From NCBI GenBank assembly GCA_903772945.1, contig CAICTM010000403.1, positions 1 through 64,000 on the forward strand: a stretch of 64,000 nucleotides of DNA, given 5' to 3'. This DNA comes from Seminavis robusta. Lineage: Eukaryota > Bacillariophyta > Bacillariophyceae > Naviculales > Naviculaceae. A program made the position numbers and the translations under genes. Under the pieces are notes generated by a model. It was not told the DNA's origin. It made no database searches and was given only the letters and a program-made list of their open reading frames with translations. This document shows, in pieces, positions 30,701-41,822 of this stretch (the first letter of the stretch is position 1; each line of letters begins with the position of its first letter).

Positions 30701-33700
30701 GATAATGCAAACGAGATAGTTGGGATGAACAATGATGTCAACGCTGCAGGCGGTGAAGGGGTAGTGGCCGACGAATCGGCTTTAGATCCTTCCATGCTCA
30801 CCACAAATCCGTCACTCCCAGATCCTGGAGATATACTCCATGGACTTGGTTACATTCAGAAAATCAACACAGTTCTTTCGACTAAGGATCAGAAAGCTGA
30901 ATCTGTTTTTGTTCCAGCAACTGCACTATATCTCTACCGGAACAGAAGCCTACATGACCTAAATTACTACGAGTACATGGCTTCTTTGTCCTTCGTCAAT
31001 AAAAAACCAAGGCAAACTGAGTGCAATCTAAAGGATGTGCACGCACAAGAGCATTTTCCGTTGGAGGATGGTTTTATTGCTCCACATACATGCTACCATG
31101 TCATTGGACACAAGCTTCGGACGCCATTGATTATTGGCAAGCTGCCTCGCCACCCGGGGAAACTACCACCCCCTTCAGTACCATCAAAACTGGCTCTAGC
31201 CTGGAGATCAAAGGCCGACTTCTTTGCTAAATTTTACCTTTCATTGTTTCGTCCGGAACATGCTAGCTCCTCTTATGAGTACACATGGGAGCACCTGCAG
31301 AGCTTTGTTGCACAACTGCAGAACGATTCCTCTATTATCAGCAAGTTCAGGCTTATGGTTATGCATCAGCACATGTCTGGGATGAAAACATCAGAAGTTG
31401 TAAAGAAAATGACATTGCAGTATCGAGGAAGAAACCGTGACCTCTGGACCAGGAAGCAGCGCTTGGAATTTCAGAAGTGGAACATTCACAATGATACAAC
31501 TCGAATCGACACACGGCAACCATTCGATGAGAAATACAGAACACCAGATCTTCCTCAAGCAACCATGAATCGGATGTACAAGCGACTGAATCATGATACA
31601 ATGCAGATTCGTGCAGTTGGACGAGGAAACGTCTCCAATCCACGCCAGGGTGACAATGGTGCATCCGTGTCCGCACAAGGAAATACTGTCAGCTCATACA
31701 CAGTATCGGAACTTCAAATCTGCTATGATGATATGGTTAGTTGGAAGAGGACTGAAGAGGACCACATAGGAAATGGGATATCTGGATCTGTGATCAGGGG
31801 AATTGGGAGTTCCTTGCCACTTAACCCGACTAACGCCCAAAAGAAGAGAGCAATTGCAGAGATTAGATCTCTCATAGACACGCGTCCTCGGGGAGAGCTC
31901 AATCAACAGTTGCAGTTGTACAATGCCTTTGCAGATTCGCTTCTGAAAAACAAGCCCCTACACTCCAGCATGCCATCCCTTGTCTTAGTGCATGGACCAC
32001 CAGGAGTAGGAAAGTCTCACATTCGCAAGTCGATTTCAGATGCAATCGCTGCCAGTGGGGGTTACAATGACAATACGGCATTTAACTCGATCAATGCAAT
32101 AGATATGGAAGGAGGATGCACAACATGCACCGATACTGGTTTCAACTGCAAGTATCACTTCAACCATGTTGGAACATTCTTGCCATTGACCGTTCGTAAG
32201 GCCAGAGAAAAAATTGGATCTTGTGCATCAGTTGATGTTACGAATCACATTGACGAAATCGGAACACAGGCTCCTGCCCATCTGGCTCGGAAGGACGCCC
32301 TGTGCAAGTTGTTGTCAACGAGTGATGATCCCTTTGGAGGAAGACAGACGAATCTATACGGGGATTTGACTCAACTTGGTCCCGTCAAAGCAGGTTTGAG
32401 CCTCACTCAGGCCGTGATGGATGTGTTTGCAAGTAAATCAATCAGATCCAAAATAGTCATGCCGGGCAAGAAGAAAAAAAGTCCAACCTCAATGAAAAAT
32501 GGAGCGAGAACGATGCTTTCCGGAGAACCCAAATACCAGCCAACCCACCCTTATCTTATCGGAACGAAACTTATGACATCTGTTCGGTGGTTCGAGTTAA
32601 CTCAACAGCAAAGGGCTGTCAGTGATCCCATTCATAGTCGTTTTGTCGAGAAGCTTTACAAGGGCTTTCCTCTGACTCAAATGGACTTGAAATCACACTA
32701 CAAGCTTTTCACACCAGAAGAAGCCATATCAGAAGAATGGATTCGAGCTCCCGTCATTGTGGCGACAAATAGAGAGCGGATAACTCTCATAGAGGAGAGA
32801 GCTCAGCTATTTGCCAAGTTCTATGGGACCCATGTGATTAGATGGCCTCGAGACAAAAAAGATTGGGAGCAGCAGCCACCCGATGTATTTCGAACGCAAG
32901 CAGAGGATGATCCAGTCTTTTGGGAATACTTTGTATTCGATGCTCCTGGTTTTCTCAATGAAACAATTCAGCGGGATTTGCAGTTGGTGAATGCGCTTCC
33001 TATCAAATGCTATGATGTCCGATTCTCCAATGACATGGAATCCCTGCTCAGTCATTTGAAGACTGTAGTCCCGGTTGGGGAAGTGATTGATATGCCCATA
33101 GCACCTGAGTGTGTAGTGGTGGAGCTTATGCTCCCACATCATGTGGATGCAGTGGTTCTTAAGGCACTGCAAGAGATGTCTCTGGAGCGACCCAAAAGAA
33201 CGAGGAACAATCACAAAAAGAACAAACCAAACAGAATCCTCTTGCCCTTGCGTTCGATGTCTTGCTCATGGGATTCAACGCCAACAGTTATCAGGGGCTC
33301 TCACTGCTTCTTGCCATCCAGAGCAGTGTTCCGTAACCTATATCCATTCGAACTTGGATTCGCAATCACGGTGCACAAATCTCAAGGGAAAACGCTCGAT
33401 CGGGTTATCATAGCTCTCTCTTCCTGTGGCTTGCACAACTGCCAATTCACGTTCCAACAGCTACTGGTTGCGTTCTCTCGGGTACGCTGTGGTTCTCACA
33501 TTAGGTTACTCCTCACTGGACGAAACGAGGAGGAAAAATGGCGTTCTATCCTTTTTGTCAACAATTTGCGACGGGATCCTTCGATCGACTACTTCTTTGC
33601 TGGCTTTCGTGAACAACCTAATCACGGCGATATGAACGAAAGTTGGATGGAAGACGTGTGGTGCCATGAAAGGGCCAACAGAAGGTTCGAGGAGATGATT

Positions 33701-33721
33701 GATTCAGGCAAATTTAATTGA
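27690..33721 (+). CDS. Helitron RepHel protein: HUH Rep plus PIF1-like helicase
   Basis: An uninterrupted frame of about 2,000 codons. The Rep region carries FLTISPGTVDNP (family FVTLSPADxHxP) near 28530 and the HUH motif HERGTLHWH near 28973-28999, the metal-binding histidines of the rolling-circle nuclease. A Cys/His zinc segment CHKGSQGKIGCRLCCP follows near 29658-29706. The SF1 helicase C-terminal part has Walker A GPPGVGKSH (about 31993-32020), an IDEIG Walker B variant, LYGDLTQLGPV, ELTQQQRAVSD, FAITVHKSQGKTLDRV and QLLVAFSRVRCGSH. Rep nicks and joins one strand and the helicase unwinds it for rolling-circle transposition. The ORF is longer than many RepHels because of acidic inserts around 29250-29600 and 30640-30800. 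Confidence 0.92.
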
Positions 33722-33906
33722 CTGGCTTGTCAATGATCTAGCGTCTAGCTCTGTCTCCTATGCCGTAACTCTATAGTCCCGCACGTGCTCTGACTCTGAC
33801 TAATGATGAGCTTTACATGCAAGCCAGCACAGTAAGTTTGGATACTCATGAAATGAAACTTCATATTACTCTTTACCTCCCGCAAACAGCCATTACTACA
33901 CAGGGT
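33722..33906. other. Convergent spacer after the Helitron helicase
   Basis: 185 bases between two convergent stops. It should hold both 3' ends. No hairpin plus CTRR end was recognised here. Confidence 0.35.
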
Positions 33907-34725
33907 CTAACTATCTTCGTTCTCCATTGCACTTGAATCCTCTTCGCTTGATGATATTTCATTTACTCGATTCAATAAAGTGCCGAGTCGATACAAGAGT
34001 GTTCTTCCGCCGTGAAAAGAAAATCCACGCCTTTCATACTTTTGCATCCGATAAAAGGTGCATTTGAGCCTTTCAATTACAAAGGGGGTTTGCTCGGAGA
34101 GAGAATCGGTGCTATGAGCCCAGTCGGTGATTGTTGCATTCACACTAGCTGTGCCGTTCGAAATGTCCTCGAGAACATCCAACTTTGCAACGAAGTCATT
34201 CCTCTGGAAATCATACACAATCTGGCAAATGCTAATGTCAAACCTCTCAATCTCCTCCACCACGGTACGGCTCCGAGGACACTGGATGAATGACAATGTG
34301 CTCACGATGCCAGCCACAAGAATTTCTTTTATGCAACACTCCCAGTCCGGCGAGATGTACTCATTGACGTAACCACTGACACTCTGGATACGGTATTCCT
34401 TCATCCTCGCCTTTCTCAGTATGTCGCTGATGAATCTTTCGAATGAATCTACATGCATACCATGGCGTGCGCACACGAATACATCAACGTCATTCCATAA
34501 AAACGGGGAAGGGCCTTCCGTATCAGGATAAGCCTTGCGAATTTTCATGAGCTTCCACGACAAGGGAGCTGAGCCGGCAATACCTACCGTGAAGCTTGTC
34601 AAATCATGTTCATCGACGACGTCTCGCAAGAAAGAACGAATCTTGGCGGCCTCCTTTTTCAATCGCTTTTGGGTGGGGGTCCTGGCCCACATCATGTAGT
34701 TTTGCCCGTTCAAGCCAGGCAACAT
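33907..34725 (-). CDS. Nucleotidyltransferase-like protein beside the Helitron
   Basis: A single intact frame of 272 residues from ATG 34725 (MLPGLNGQNYMMWART); upstream open sequence lacks an ATG. The stretch GIAGSAPLSW, followed about 20 residues later by FLWNDVDVFVC, matches the nucleotidyltransferase-fold pattern hG[GS]...Dh[DE]h. A third acidic strand may be RFDISICQIVYDF. Family members include MNT-type and minimal NTases of mobile elements and giant viruses, which add nucleotides to RNA or protein; which one applies here cannot be said. The tail is acidic (SSSEEDSSAMENEDS). Convergent with the Helitron helicase and separated by only 185 bp, so it may be cargo. The NTase call rests on one motif. 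Confidence 0.5.
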   Translation of the reverse strand: MLPGLNGQNYMMWARTPTQKRLKKEAAKIRSFLRDVVDEHDLTSFTVGIAGSAPLSWKLMKIRKAYPDTEGPSPFLWNDVDVFVCARHGMHVDSFERFISDILRKARMKEYRIQSVSGYVNEYISPDWECCIKEILVAGIVSTLSFIQCPRSRTVVEEIERFDISICQIVYDFQRNDFVAKLDVLEDISNGTASVNATITDWAHSTDSLSEQTPFVIERLKCTFYRMQKYERRGFSFHGGRTLLYRLGTLLNRVNEISSSEEDSSAMENEDS

Positions 34726-34849
34726 TGACACTTGTGGGTTTTGTCTCTCTGAGAAACAAGATGGATTCAAACAGGCCCAAGTCAATGATCCTGCCGGGAC
34801 AGCTCCCCAGGTCACGGTATTTGTGTTCTCGTTGCAATCCTTTGCCGAT

Positions 34850-35040
34850 TATCACCTGCCCAAGTCAGAATCCTGGCAACCGGGTCTCAAACCTGTCTGC
34901 CAACCGGGTCTCAAACCTGTCTGCCAACCGGGTCGCCAGGTCATAGTCTATGCCTTCTCATTACTCACCTGCCCAAGTCAGCAATCCTGCCATGGCGGTC
35001 CGGGGTCCTCAGGAGGTCAAAGTCTACGCCGTCTCATTAC
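34850..35040 (+). repeat. Short direct repeats (CCGGGTCTCAAACCTGTCTGCCAA and a larger unit)
   Basis: CAACCGGGTCTCAAACCTGT recurs in tandem at 34878-34930. A larger unit starting TCACCTGCCCAAGTCAG and ending AGTCTAYGCCKTCTCATTAC occurs at about 34852-34960 and 34965-35040. The second copy runs straight into the left arm of the inverted repeat at 35025. Confidence 0.7.
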
Positions 35041-35618
35041 AATCCTTTCACGACTCTCAGTACCTTGAATGCTATTATGGTCATGCAAACGCAAACCAGT
35101 TTTTCCATCAAACTCCACGGAGCGTGTGCCTGTCAATGCATGGTCTAACAGACTAGGCATTTCAACATCAATTCTTCCCTGCTGCGATCTCACGCATACT
35201 CTCTATTGAAGGAGGACCTTCAGGGCAGCAACACCATATGATCCTAATGACCTGAGGACCATGTACTCCTCTCGCTAAAGAGACGGACGTGTTAAAGGAG
35301 ACTACGAAACGCATTATACACAGGTCTCGATCACACGCTTTTGCAAGTAGCTAGTGGTCCACTTCCAAATGGTGGTCCTAGTCTAAATATCGGATGGTGC
35401 CTGCCAAATAGTGAACGAGGGGATTGTTGATCGTGTCTGCTGAAGCTTTCAATAGAAGTATGCTGCAGCAGGGAAGTTGATTGAATATTGCCATGTTTGT
35501 TGTAACCATGCATTTGACAGGACCGTGGAGTTTGATGGAAAAACTGGTTTGCGTTTGCATGACCATAATAGCATTCAAGGTACTGAGAGTCGTGAAAGGA
35601 TTGTAATGAGACGGCGTA
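35025..35618. repeat. 96-bp perfect inverted repeat with about 400-bp loop
   Basis: The arms are 35025-35120 and 35523-35618. They read as exact reverse complements (TACGCCGTCTCATTACAATC at the outer left end; CTCCACGG at the inner left end). The 402-bp spacer has no gene. The structure could fold as a long hairpin, be a foldback/MITE-type element, or be an inverted duplication made during repair. No target-site duplication was found next to the arms. Confidence 0.9.
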
Positions 35619-36031
35619 AGTAAATTCGGATTATGGTTTTGTAACGCTATCAAGCTGAAAGATCACCGTGCCGCATCGGAAACCGATATCGGAGCGAATC
35701 ACTAGAATCACAAAGACTTACGGGGCCGATCAGAGCTCAGTTTGTTTGCAAAGTGTAAAAGAGAGTAACAAGGTGTCAAAAGTAGTCGGTTATGACCTCC
35801 TGGCCGACTGTCACCCGGTGCACATCAAAGCAACCAAACAATTCACCGGGTCTGATCACATGTGCATTCCAATGAAATGGTAGTCCTGCCAAATACTGGT
35901 TTGGTCAGATTGCACAATTTCAAAGAGATCAGCCCGATCGAGAGATGCATACAGATCTCACAAAATTTCATACACTACTCGTTCATCATTTGAATTTTCC
36001 CATTGTTCTACGCTTTCTCGCTACAGTCATC
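35619..36031. other. Spacer upstream of the unknown cassette
   Basis: About 410 bases without a supported gene. An acceptor-like GCTACAG just before the ATG at 36032 leaves room for an untranslated first exon. Confidence 0.4.
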
Positions 36032-39000
36032 ATGGCACGAGCTAAACGTTCGACCACAACAAAAAATAATCAGAAAGACAACCCTTCCGCTTCTACTACT
36101 ACTACTGCTGCTTCGGGTTCGGAACAAAACAACTCTCCAACTTCGAAACCTTCCTCCGGGACCCCTTCCAACCAACTTCCACCTTCCAGCCTTCCCTTTT
36201 CCAGTTCTCCTTTCACCAACAATTCAAAGTCCGTACCTCCTTCCTCCTTGGACTTTTCTCCCTGCTCCAACAAATCTCCTGCATCTCCCACTGCCAACAA
36301 CCCAGCTGCAACCGATAGTGGTGCCCCCCTCCCTATTAGCACTCCAAAAGTGCATTCAGAACAATCTCATTCCCAGCCTCACGATTTTGTTTCTGAACAA
36401 GATTCTTCCCTTCATTCATGTAAAACAGCTTCCAATTCGTCCTCCTCAGAAAATGTGTCTACTTCCGCTTCTTCTTCTAAGACACCTTCGGCTACCAACA
36501 CTTCCTTCCCAGCACTTAATGAAAAGGCCCCAGTAGCTTGCTCTAACAACCATTTACCTCTGGGCTCTACTGTTGGGGCAAACCAGTCCAGTCTTACAAC
36601 TAACTCGTATGATTTCCAGAACTCTGTTGGTCAAGGCAATCCCATGTCCTACCGGATTCCCAAAAAAAACCAAAACAGCAACAACACGCAACCCGAGCCG
36701 GTCAAACACAATTTAGTATCTGGCCCTGAGACTGTGACTGAAGTTCCAGATGCTCGTAAGCGGGTTCTTCCGGATGACTGTTTTCAAATTGATTCCACCA
36801 CCGTGACTCATGAAGGCATTTCCCGTACCACAGTGAATACTCAGAAGTCTGAAATAGTTACACCGATCCCACATCCACTGCCTAAAAAGGTCAAACCAAC
36901 GGTCAATGCTTATGATCCTTACAACAAAAGGTTTCAACAACTTGCTAGTGCTCCTGGTCAAAATTGTCTTGTCACAACAGCTCCCAGCAAGCCAACATCA
37001 GTTGTCCTCCAGAACAGAGGACTGTTTCGACTTCCTCCAAACGACACGACAATTCAGGTGTATGGCAACTTTGAATTGCAGGGTGGAGATATCGAATACA
37101 TCACCCTCCGTCATTTCGATAGTGCCCCGTCTTCCATTACTGTGGGAACTAAGTCCTTCGAGTTGCTCCCTGGACCACCATCATTCTACCTCTGCCTGAA
37201 GGATGTTCTCAATTGGATTGATGGCTATACGCATCGCTACAAAATGGAATCCAGCTACAAGAACGATTTGTGCCGACTTGTCCTTGCATCATTCCAGAAA
37301 GACTGCAATACCTTTGACTCTAATAACCTGGAGAAATATCTTGCAAGTGAAAGTAAGTGCCACACAAACTTTTGCAAGTGCCTCCACCATTTAGTTTCTC
37401 TGATTTTCCTTTTCTCTTCCTCGTTGCTTTTGCAGTGGATAGAAATATGACAAACGTATCCGACAATGTCCCTGAATTGGAGTCAGGCCACCGTATGCAT
37501 CACAACACCAAAAATACCCCAACAACACCTCACAAACACAACAACAAAAACCTACTGGATAATACATTTGACACCCAGCCACCAAGTGATATGTACTACA
37601 AACAAGTTTACTCGCCACAAGAAGTTGAGCAGATGTTATTAGCTCGTCATCCAAATAGTACCTCCCAACAAGTGCAGTTGCGAATGCCTCCTCTACCAGA
37701 TTGGAACATTGGCATAGGACCAATGCAAAACACTGATGCATGCGGACCAAAGTTGCAGCAGCGCTGCCTTGACTCTAATGGGCATTCAAGTGTCGAGATG
37801 AACGGTGCACATCTGGTTGCCGGCGACTCTTCCGAACCCAATCTTAATCTACTCAGCACCAGCAGTCCCAGAAAGCTTCCATTCCTTCCTGAGGACATGC
37901 TGAAACAAGGTACTTCAAACAACCCCTTCCTTGTCGAAGGTGATTCTGTGCTTCAACCAATGCTTCATGCCGAACATTCAAATCACAATATTTTCCACAA
38001 GTTAGATGACAATCAAAAATATGATCCGTTCTTCAGGCACTTTCGACAGTGCTTCTATCCTCCGGCCAACAGTCCTACAGAGATCGATCTCTACGAAACC
38101 ACACGTTTGGCAGTTATCAATCGGTTCCGACCACACTACCGGACTTTTATCGATATGCTGATTCAGAACTTCAATGGGACAAGGAATATCAATGACCTTA
38201 GGGACCAGTTCAATGCTCATCTTCGACTTCATCAACAATCTGCAAAAGATCAGCCTCCTCAAAATGGTCTTAATCCCGCCAGTGCTTCTGCTAACCAGCG
38301 TCCCAATTCGTCTGAGCATCGATCCTTTCAAGTGTCTACAAATGTGGCTCATGAAGACAACAGCTTTCTGTTCAACAAGACGGTGGCTAAGACAACATCG
38401 ATTACTCACACGGGAGGAAAAGGCTTACAGGTTTCCAGTGCCAAAGCACGGAATCATGACATGATCATGCAGCTGGACAAAAATGGAAAAGCGCCGTTCT
38501 TTACACCTGCAGAGCAGTACCTCAAGCAACACGGTGAGTATTGTCAACGGGTACTTAAAATTGATAGCATCTACAGTCTTCGTGATCCCGACAATCCATT
38601 CGAACACTACGGAGAAGTGAGTCAAACTGGTTATACTCGTCGGATTCCTGTCTTTGTACACGCCATCCCCGGTAAGGATGCTTTCCGTTTGAACAACCAC
38701 GACAATAGGCAAAAATGGTGCAACAACTTTTGCAAGTTTTGGAACGCCCATGAAACTCAAGGTCTTTTCAAGTACGCGGAGACATGCCGTTATTCCGGTG
38801 ATCTTACCCCACAAGATGAGACTCAAGCAGCTCCACTGTCCAATTGGCTTACAGTGCGCGATACAATGGATTACATTTTGTCTGTGCATTCAAACCAGTT
38901 CAAAACTATCTCGGATGTCCTTCGCAGTCCTGCCTGCCTCCGGGTTTATTTCTCGGACGATCTACTTCCTAGGATTCGCGAGCACTTTGCCTCTTATGTG

Positions 39001-39075
39001 GGAAACCAACAACAGAGAAATGGTGTATCCACTGCCAGTGCTGCCGGTCCTAGCTTGGATCAGCTCAACTTTTAG
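36032..39075 (+). CDS. Unknown protein, Ser/Thr/Pro-rich N-terminus (cassette gene 1)
   Basis: Two exons (36032-37352 and 37436-39075) give 986 residues. The intron has GTAAGT and TTTTGCAG ends and the junction makes an in-frame ATG codon. Residues 1-200 are a low-complexity Ser/Thr/Pro/Asn tract. The rest is globular, with segments such as FRLPPNDTTIQVYGNFEL, FRPHYRTFIDMLIQNFNG, PFFTPAEQYLKQHGEYC and NNFCKFWNAHETQGLFKYAE. No known domain, TM segment or signal peptide was recognised. It precedes the 39370-41007 gene on the same strand and may form one cassette with it. Its place at the end of the mobile island suggests an element-borne gene, but there is no transposition motif. Confidence 0.65.
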
Positions 39076-39150
39076 CGTCAACATGTGTCAAGAAATGCTG
39101 TATCCACCCACTGTGCTGCTGGTCCTAGCTTATTGGACCAGCTCAACTTT
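39025..39150 (+). repeat. Tandem duplication of the gene's last codons
   Basis: The terminal coding block (TGTATCCAC, then GCTGCYGGTCCTAGCTT, then GATCAGCTCAACTTTTAG) is repeated just past the stop at about 39101-39150. The copy retains a similar reading (AAGPSLLDQLNF), so the 3' end has been duplicated with divergence. Confidence 0.75.
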
Positions 39151-39369
39151 AGTGTTTTAGTTTTTAAAAGTAGCTTTCCATAGTCAACAGTCTCACCAGC
39201 TTATATTTTATTCATTCATTCATTAGCAAGTTTGTTTGATCCCGCCAGGTCCCTCTTGACATCCTTCAAACAAACCAGCATCTCGAACATGCATGATTGT
39301 TTTCCTTCTCGCAGCATTTGCTTCTCGTCCACAAGTTCATTCCTTCAATAGTACCAACTCGCAATCAAC

Positions 39370-41007
39370 ATGAGAGAAAAATCAACTTTTCTAGGAGCAA
39401 CTCAATACTGGGTCCGAAGCAAAAATGAGAGCTTCAACGGTGTTGACGCACAGAGTGACCCACAAAACACGGAGTCTAGTACTGAACGTTGTACCATTGA
39501 ATCATGGTTAGCCAACATGAGACTGAGAGTCCGAAAATCCGATCCATGCATTGGTGCTGCCGTGGACGTTCAGGGATGCTTTTGCTGTTCTGATGTAGTC
39601 TACCAAAAAAACAGGTTTTCCAACGAGCTCATTACTATATTCTCTGATCCACCCACAGAACTACAACGGCTAAAGAAACTACCCAATCGATTGGATGCAA
39701 CATTTTTGTCAGATGCAAACAACCAGGCGAGAGTTCTTCAGATATATGCCGATGCAATCTCCAGTCTATTTACCATCTTTTGGACTCCACGAACTGGAAC
39801 CACGATGAAGTCTAAAGCATGGTACTTCCAGCTGATACAAAAGGATACAGCTCCTGTCCTGTGTCCTAATGGAATTGGGACTCTTCTTTGTGCAAAAGAA
39901 CAGTTTGAACATTTCTATCTCACATGTTTCCGAATACCCCAAGATAATGCAAATCAACAACGCCTTGACAAAAAGCGAAAGCAAGGCTGTTTGAGTCGCA
40001 AGTTAATTCATTCTCGTAGACTGTTCCAAGAAGATTTGCGGGCAAAACACTACAACTTTTTACTGCTACATTGCTGGGTATATATGAAATCATCTTACTC
40101 TCCCAACCACCTCCAAGATCTATCAAAAAGAAAAACATACGCAACAAAGAAAACACCACAATTTCAACCGTCTGAGGATGCCATGCCCCTACCCAGCCTC
40201 TCAAACTTTCAGTCAAATTTTTTGGCGCTGAACCCAGAGTTAAATCAATCCAAATCGACTTTGAGCCAAAAGTACAGAACGTTCTGTGAATTTTTTCGTT
40301 CAATTCAACCAAAAGAACGATTCAATATTGCGATTCCAAATGATTCTTTACATCTTTCCACTGGTGACTCCATCGATGCAGAATCATCAAATGATACCTT
40401 CGATACAAGGCCAGACCAGACTGTTTCTTCCTTTGCAATCTGCAAAAACCATTTATGCATTGTGTATCAAAGGTTTTTAAAATCTTTCGGTGCCAACGGA
40501 TCAAAATCGTTTAGAGCCAATCGTCATCTCCGCACTCATCGCAACTCAAGTTCCGAGACACTTCTGTCCTATGACAGTCCAAAGCTATCAAAAAATGGAC
40601 TGGCTCATCTCCTCGGAGAGAAAAATATCCATGTATCCACTCAAATAACAATCCACCTACTATCTCAATGGAAAAAACATCACATTCTTCCAGCGACCCC
40701 AATAACCGTAACTATCAGGGCTAGATGGATATTCCAGCGATTGGTTTTTCGTGGCAACATCCATATTGACCCACGCAAATGCGTGTTCCATCATCTTCAA
40801 GAAGTGTTCATATTCAAAGCAATCACTCCCGCAACAGCACCTACACCTAATCAAGTGTGCTACAAAATCATTATTCCAATATCCCCTGGAGGAGTCTTCA
40901 CTTTTATATCACTACCACAAGATCAACATTCCGACCTCGGATTCATCCGTCAAGAATATTTTTTATACCCTACGGTACATATATTATCTTTCCTGCCAGA
41001 CTCATAA
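39370..41007 (+). CDS. Unknown 545-residue protein (cassette gene 2)
   Basis: A single intact frame from ATG 39370 (MREKSTFLGATQYWVRSKNE). It has Cys-rich patches (CIGAAVDVQGCFCCSD), a basic middle (DKKRKQGCLSRKLIHSRR), His-rich segments (HHLQEVFIF) and an aromatic, beta-rich C-terminus. No known domain was identified. Another frame just past the stop (about 40990-41219) still reads like protein (ELTAILSDSNEENISISPIRY), so the gene may have a further exon or a lost C-terminus; no good splice pair was found. It starts about 300 bp downstream of cassette gene 1, same strand. Function unknown. Confidence 0.6.
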   Translation: MREKSTFLGATQYWVRSKNESFNGVDAQSDPQNTESSTERCTIESWLANMRLRVRKSDPCIGAAVDVQGCFCCSDVVYQKNRFSNELITIFSDPPTELQRLKKLPNRLDATFLSDANNQARVLQIYADAISSLFTIFWTPRTGTTMKSKAWYFQLIQKDTAPVLCPNGIGTLLCAKEQFEHFYLTCFRIPQDNANQQRLDKKRKQGCLSRKLIHSRRLFQEDLRAKHYNFLLLHCWVYMKSSYSPNHLQDLSKRKTYATKKTPQFQPSEDAMPLPSLSNFQSNFLALNPELNQSKSTLSQKYRTFCEFFRSIQPKERFNIAIPNDSLHLSTGDSIDAESSNDTFDTRPDQTVSSFAICKNHLCIVYQRFLKSFGANGSKSFRANRHLRTHRNSSSETLLSYDSPKLSKNGLAHLLGEKNIHVSTQITIHLLSQWKKHHILPATPITVTIRARWIFQRLVFRGNIHIDPRKCVFHHLQEVFIFKAITPATAPTPNQVCYKIIIPISPGGVFTFISLPQDQHSDLGFIRQEYFLYPTVHILSFLPDS

Positions 41008-41327
41008 ACTCCACTGGCTATCGCTCTTCTCTACAAGGCAATCCTGCTTTAGAACTAACCGCAATTCTATCCGATTCAAATGAAGAAAATATCTCTATTT
41101 CGCCCATAAGGTACGTCCGAAAGGTGGTTCAATTGCATCCACCTCAATTGCAGCCTCCCGAGACTCGTTCTTCATGCGATGAAAATATCGAAAATCTGGT
41201 TAAAATGTTTTTTATATAAAAATAATATTACACTCCTACAATTTATCAATAGCCTTCAAATAAATGCATATTATGTACTCCACGCACAAGCACCTGACTT
41301 CTTTTAGGACAGCCAGCCAGAGGCTCG

Positions 41328-41811
41328 TGGGTGCATGTATTTGCTTGCAGGGCAGAGGAGGGGGTGCATGCATTTGCTTGCAGGGCAAGGGGTGCATGCA
41401 TTTGCTTGCAGGGCAGGGGTGCATGCATTTGCTTGCAGGCAAGGGGGTGCATGCATTTGCTTGCAGGACAAGGGGGTGCATGCATTTGCTTGCAGGGCAA
41501 GGGGGTGCATGCATTTGCTTGCAGGGCAAGGGGGTGCATGCATTTGCTTGCAGGCAAGGGGGTGCATGCATTTGCTTGCAGGGCAAGGGGTGCATGCATT
41601 TGCTTGCAGGGCAGGGGTGCATGCATTTGCTTGCAGGGCAGAGGGGGTGCATGCATTTGCTTGCAGGACAAGGGGGTGCATGCATTTGCTTGCAGGGCAA
41701 GGGGGTGCATGCATTTGCTTGCAGGCAAGGGGGTGCATGCATTTGCTTGCAGGACAAGGGGTGCATGCATTTGCTTGCAGGGCAGGGGTGCATGCATTTG
41801 CTTGCAGGGCA
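41328..41811 (+). repeat. Minisatellite, 17 copies of a 26-32-bp unit
   Basis: The core unit GGTGCATGCATTTGCTTGCAG is followed by a variable GGCAAGG, GGCAGG, GCAAGG or GACAAGG spacer. Seventeen copies were counted. The spacer variants recur in a similar order in the two halves, hinting at higher-order block duplication. Every unit holds the palindrome TGCATGCA. All frames on both strands stay open through the array, which creates long spurious ORFs. Confidence 0.95.
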
Positions 41812-41822
41812 AACAGGGTGCA

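Larger units (their letters stand above)
26067..33721 (+). mobile_element. Helitron (rolling-circle transposon), Rep/helicase coding core
   Basis: Two consecutive open stretches (26067-27713 and the frame leading through 27764 to 33721) together encode a RepHel protein of about 2,500 residues. The HUH motif, the CHKG...GC..C zinc segment, and the PIF1-like helicase motifs Walker A, GDxxQL, QQQR, TVHKSQGKT and VAFSRV are all present and in the right order. Helitron ends (5' TC, 3' hairpin with CTRR, insertion between A and T) were not found by eye, so the true element is larger than the coding core. It may include the opposite-strand genes at 24677-25462 and 33907-34725. Confidence 0.9.

Noticed and set aside
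35025-35618. Interpreting the inverted repeat as the Helitron 3' hairpin
   Set aside because: Helitron terminal hairpins are short (about 10-20 bp) and sit just before CTRR; 96-bp arms with a 400-bp loop do not fit.
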